Assembly: GCA_001794935.1 (NCBI GenBank) | Contig: MGLY01000035.1 | Location: 1-7,235 of the forward strand | Direction of reading: 5' to 3' | From: Chlamydiae bacterium RIFCSPHIGHO2_12_FULL_49_9 | Lineage (GTDB): Bacteria; Chlamydiota; Chlamydiia; Chlamydiales; SM23-39 | Length of the DNA stretch: 7,235 nucleotides | In this document: positions 5,379 through 7,235 of the stretch, piece after piece | Layout of the letters: each line of letters opens with the position of its first letter | How positions within the stretch are numbered: the stretch's first letter is position 1 | The notes under the pieces: generated by a model | Seen by the model: only the letters and a program-made list of their open reading frames with translations | The model's database searches: none | What the model was told of the DNA's origin: nothing | Made by a program: the position numbers and the translations under genes

Positions 5379-6044
5379 GTGGCAACGCTTAAAAAATACG
5401 ACTTGGCAGGAAAAGAAGTCGGATCCGTCCAGGTAGAGGAAACTCTTCTCGACACATCCGCCCATCCTCAATCAATTAAAGATTATATCGTCGCTTTGCG
5501 CAAAAACGCCCGTCAGTGGTCTGCGAGCACAAAGCGCCGTAACGAGATCAACCGAACCGGCCGCAAACCCCACCCCCAAAAAGGGCAGGGACGTTCCCGT
5601 CAGGGGGATTTGGCTGCGCCTCAGTACAAAGGGGGCGGTATCGTATTTGGCCCCAAGCCAAAATTCGATATGCACGTTCGAATCAATAAAAAAGAAAGAC
5701 GCAGCGCAATCCGCGCGTTGATCGCAGAGAAAGTGAAAGCGGATTGCGTTCACGTTCTCCACTCAAAAGCTGACTTGAAAGAGCCTAAGACAAAGAAGTT
5801 TGCCACCTTTTTCGACAAAATCGGCGTGGCGGATCGAAGAATTTTGGTTTTAGGAGAGAGCAAGGGCGCAAGCGGCGAAATGGGGAATCCTCACGAAAAT
5901 CTCGTGAAGAGCTTCCGCAACATCCCAAAGAAAGAATTTGCAAGGCTGCCTCAAATCAACGGCTATGAGCTCGCTCGCTGCCAACATCTCGTTGTCCTTG
6001 AGTCTGCATTGGATGAATTTCTTTCGATTTTAGGTGCATCATGA
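5379..6044 (+). CDS. rplD: 50S ribosomal protein L4
   Basis: L4 binds 23S rRNA domain I and lines the exit tunnel; in E. coli it also represses the S10 operon. The frame is open from an ATG at 5307 inside rplC. The GTG at 5379 is the likely start: it lies five bases after the rplC stop, has AAGGGG at 5366-5371 seven bases upstream, and gives the typical N-terminus MATLKKYDLAG. This form is 221 residues (E. coli 201). The conserved exit-tunnel loop is clear, with NRTGRKPHPQKGQGRSRQGD followed by APQYKGGGIVFGPKP and NKKERRSAIRALI. The C-terminus ends with LVVLESALDEFLSILG. The last codons overlap the rplW start (ATGA). Confidence 0.96.
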   Translation: MATLKKYDLAGKEVGSVQVEETLLDTSAHPQSIKDYIVALRKNARQWSASTKRRNEINRTGRKPHPQKGQGRSRQGDLAAPQYKGGGIVFGPKPKFDMHVRINKKERRSAIRALIAEKVKADCVHVLHSKADLKEPKTKKFATFFDKIGVADRRILVLGESKGASGEMGNPHENLVKSFRNIPKKEFARLPQINGYELARCQHLVVLESALDEFLSILGAS

Positions 6045-6370
6045 ATCCCTATCAGATCATTAAAAGTCGCCGAGTCACCGAAAAAGGACGGGTTTTAGAG
6101 AGTCTGCACAAAGCTGAGAGCAACCGCTCGCTCAAGCGCTGCAAATCGCCTAAACTTGTGTTTAACGTGCACCCCGATGCGAACAAGACACAGATTAAAC
6201 AGGCAGTAGAAGAGATCTATGCTGACAAGAAAGTAAAAGTGACCTCAGTCAATACTGTAAGTATTGGCCCGAAGCAGCGTCGCGTTAGAGGGTATATTGG
6301 AAAGACAGCCGCTTACAAAAAAGCGATCGTCACCTTCCGCCCTGGCGATATAATTGAAGAGCAAGTGTGA
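6041..6370 (+). CDS. rplW: 50S ribosomal protein L23
   Basis: L23 sits at the tunnel exit and is a docking site for trigger factor and SRP. The 109-residue product begins MNPYQIIKSRRVTEKG, the usual N-terminal strand that ends in a TEK motif. It contains KLVFNVHPDANKTQIKQAVE and a basic loop with GPKQRRVRGYIGKTAAYKKAIVTF, followed by PGD near the end, matching the family order. The ATG overlaps the rplD stop by four bases (ATGA), with TTAGGTG at 6030-6035 as ribosome binding site. The overlap implies coupled translation with L4. Confidence 0.95.
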   Translation: MNPYQIIKSRRVTEKGRVLESLHKAESNRSLKRCKSPKLVFNVHPDANKTQIKQAVEEIYADKKVKVTSVNTVSIGPKQRRVRGYIGKTAAYKKAIVTFRPGDIIEEQV

Positions 6371-6380
6371 GGAAATAGGT

Positions 6381-7202
6381 ATGCCGAAAATCTTTCGACC
6401 CGTAACTCCTGGCCAGCGCAAGTTAGTGCTCCCAGTACATACTGAGCTATCTCCCGGCGACAAACCAGCTCCGAAGTCGCTTCTCGCCCCGAAACGGCGC
6501 ACGAACGGACGCAATCACAGCGGCCACATCACTTGCCGACATAAAGGCGGAGGCCACAAACAGATGCTCCGATTGATCGACTTCAAGCGCGACAAGGAAA
6601 ATATCCCCGCAAAAGTCGCCGCTGTTGAATACGATCCAAATCGCTCGGCGCTGATTGCGCTTCTCTACTACAAAGATGGCGACAAGCGCTACATTTTGGC
6701 TCCTCAGGGAATCAAAGTGGGCGATGTGGTCTCTACAAGCGATGAGCCTGTCTATCAAATCGGTTGCTGTATGAAGCTCAAATTCATGCCGCTCGGATCG
6801 GTCATTCACAACATTGAAATTTATCCTGGCAAAGGCGGCCAATTGGTCCGTTCCGCTGGACTCTCGGCCCAGATTTTGGCGAGAGCTAACGGTTACGCGA
6901 CGGTCCGGATGCCTTCTGGTGAAGTGCGGATGATCCACGAAAATTGCAAAGCGACTTTCGGATCGGTTTCAAACGCAGAGCATAACTTGCGCGTCATCGG
7001 CAAAGCGGGTCGTTCCCGCTGGTTGGGCATCCGCCCGACAGTTCGGGGCGTTGCGATGAACCCGGTTGACCACCCACACGGGGGCGGGGAAGGGCGAGGA
7101 AAGGGAAATCACCCTCAGACGCCATGGGCTCAGTTTACGAAAGGATTCCGCACAAGGTCCACGAAGAAAACCAGAAAATGGATTGTAAAAGAGCGTAGGT
7201 AA
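6381..7202 (+). CDS. rplB: 50S ribosomal protein L2
   Basis: L2 is a primary 23S rRNA-binding protein needed for subunit association and peptidyl transferase activity. The start at 6381 is chosen over the in-frame ATG at 6354 because GAGGA at 6369-6373 is well spaced before it and MPKIFRPVTPGQRKLVLP is the family N-terminus; the longer form would overlap the end of rplW. The product is 273 residues, the normal length (E. coli 273). Visible blocks are GHITCRHKGGGHKQ, LIDFKRDK, VEYDPNRSALIALL, YILAPQGIKVGD, KGGQLVRSAGLSAQ, AGRSRWLGIRPTVRG and the signature MNPVDHPHGGGEGR from residue 226. Ten bases separate it from the rplW stop. Confidence 0.97.
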   Translation: MPKIFRPVTPGQRKLVLPVHTELSPGDKPAPKSLLAPKRRTNGRNHSGHITCRHKGGGHKQMLRLIDFKRDKENIPAKVAAVEYDPNRSALIALLYYKDGDKRYILAPQGIKVGDVVSTSDEPVYQIGCCMKLKFMPLGSVIHNIEIYPGKGGQLVRSAGLSAQILARANGYATVRMPSGEVRMIHENCKATFGSVSNAEHNLRVIGKAGRSRWLGIRPTVRGVAMNPVDHPHGGGEGRGKGNHPQTPWAQFTKGFRTRSTKKTRKWIVKERR

Positions 7203-7206
7203 TTGC

Positions 7207-7235
7207 ATGGGAAGATCGCTAAAAAAAGGCCCCTT
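7207..7235 (+). CDS. rpsS: 30S ribosomal protein S19, 5' end only
   Basis: The window ends in the first nine codons of a gene reading MGRSLKKGP, the typical S19 N-terminus (RSLKKGPF in most bacteria). It follows rplB by four bases, with AGGT at 7197-7200 as ribosome binding site, exactly where rpsS lies in S10-type operons. The rest is outside the window. Confidence 0.88.

Noticed and set aside
4823..5455. Minus-strand open frame of 210 codons across rplC.
   Set aside because: It is opposite a well-conserved L3 gene, its translation looks like random composition, and it has no plausible regulatory context.

Overview
The window is a stretch of chromosome from a member of the Chlamydiota, most likely outside the genus Chlamydia. 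The main evidence is gene order: lpxC-fabZ-lpxA-fmt, then a bilobed-hydrophobic protein, then rplC-rplD-rplW-rplB-rpsS. As I recall it, Chlamydia trachomatis has the same order (CT533 to CT524), with CT529 (Cap1, an inclusion-membrane protein) between fmt and rplC. The protein sequences agree: L2, L3 and LpxA carry chlamydia-like segments. The base composition looks close to half G+C by eye, which is higher than I would expect for Chlamydia and suggests an environmental ('Chlamydia-like') lineage. All genes are on the + strand.

Region 1 (15-3122) is a tight lipid A/initiation cluster. LpxA acylates UDP-GlcNAc, LpxC deacetylates the product, and FabZ dehydrates 3-hydroxyacyl-ACP, so it competes with LpxA for that acyl pool. 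Fmt formylates initiator Met-tRNA. The genes overlap or nearly touch, which implies one transcript that started upstream of the window.

Region 2 (3123-4443) is the lineage-specific part. An AT-rich 173-base gap carries a plausible promoter. It leads into a 253-residue protein with two bilobed hydrophobic regions, sitting at the Cap1/Inc locus. Next come a perfect GC-rich hairpin and a 113-residue single-pass protein whose external part looks like an SLBB/beta-grasp domain of the ComEA N-terminal type.

Region 3 (4444-4738) has no convincing gene of normal size. It holds several hairpins, a small imperfect repeat and a structured leader just before rplC, including an eight-codon out-of-frame mini-ORF with its own ribosome binding site.

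Region 4 (4739-7235) is the start of an S10-type ribosomal protein operon: L3, L4, L23, L2 and the first codons of S19. rpsJ (S10) is not at its head, so the structured rplC leader is the natural place to look for autoregulation, for example by L4. Two starts need care: rplD most likely begins at the GTG at 5379 and rplB at the ATG at 6381, not at longer upstream ATGs. The most interesting items are the Cap1-locus protein, its SLBB neighbour and the rplC leader.
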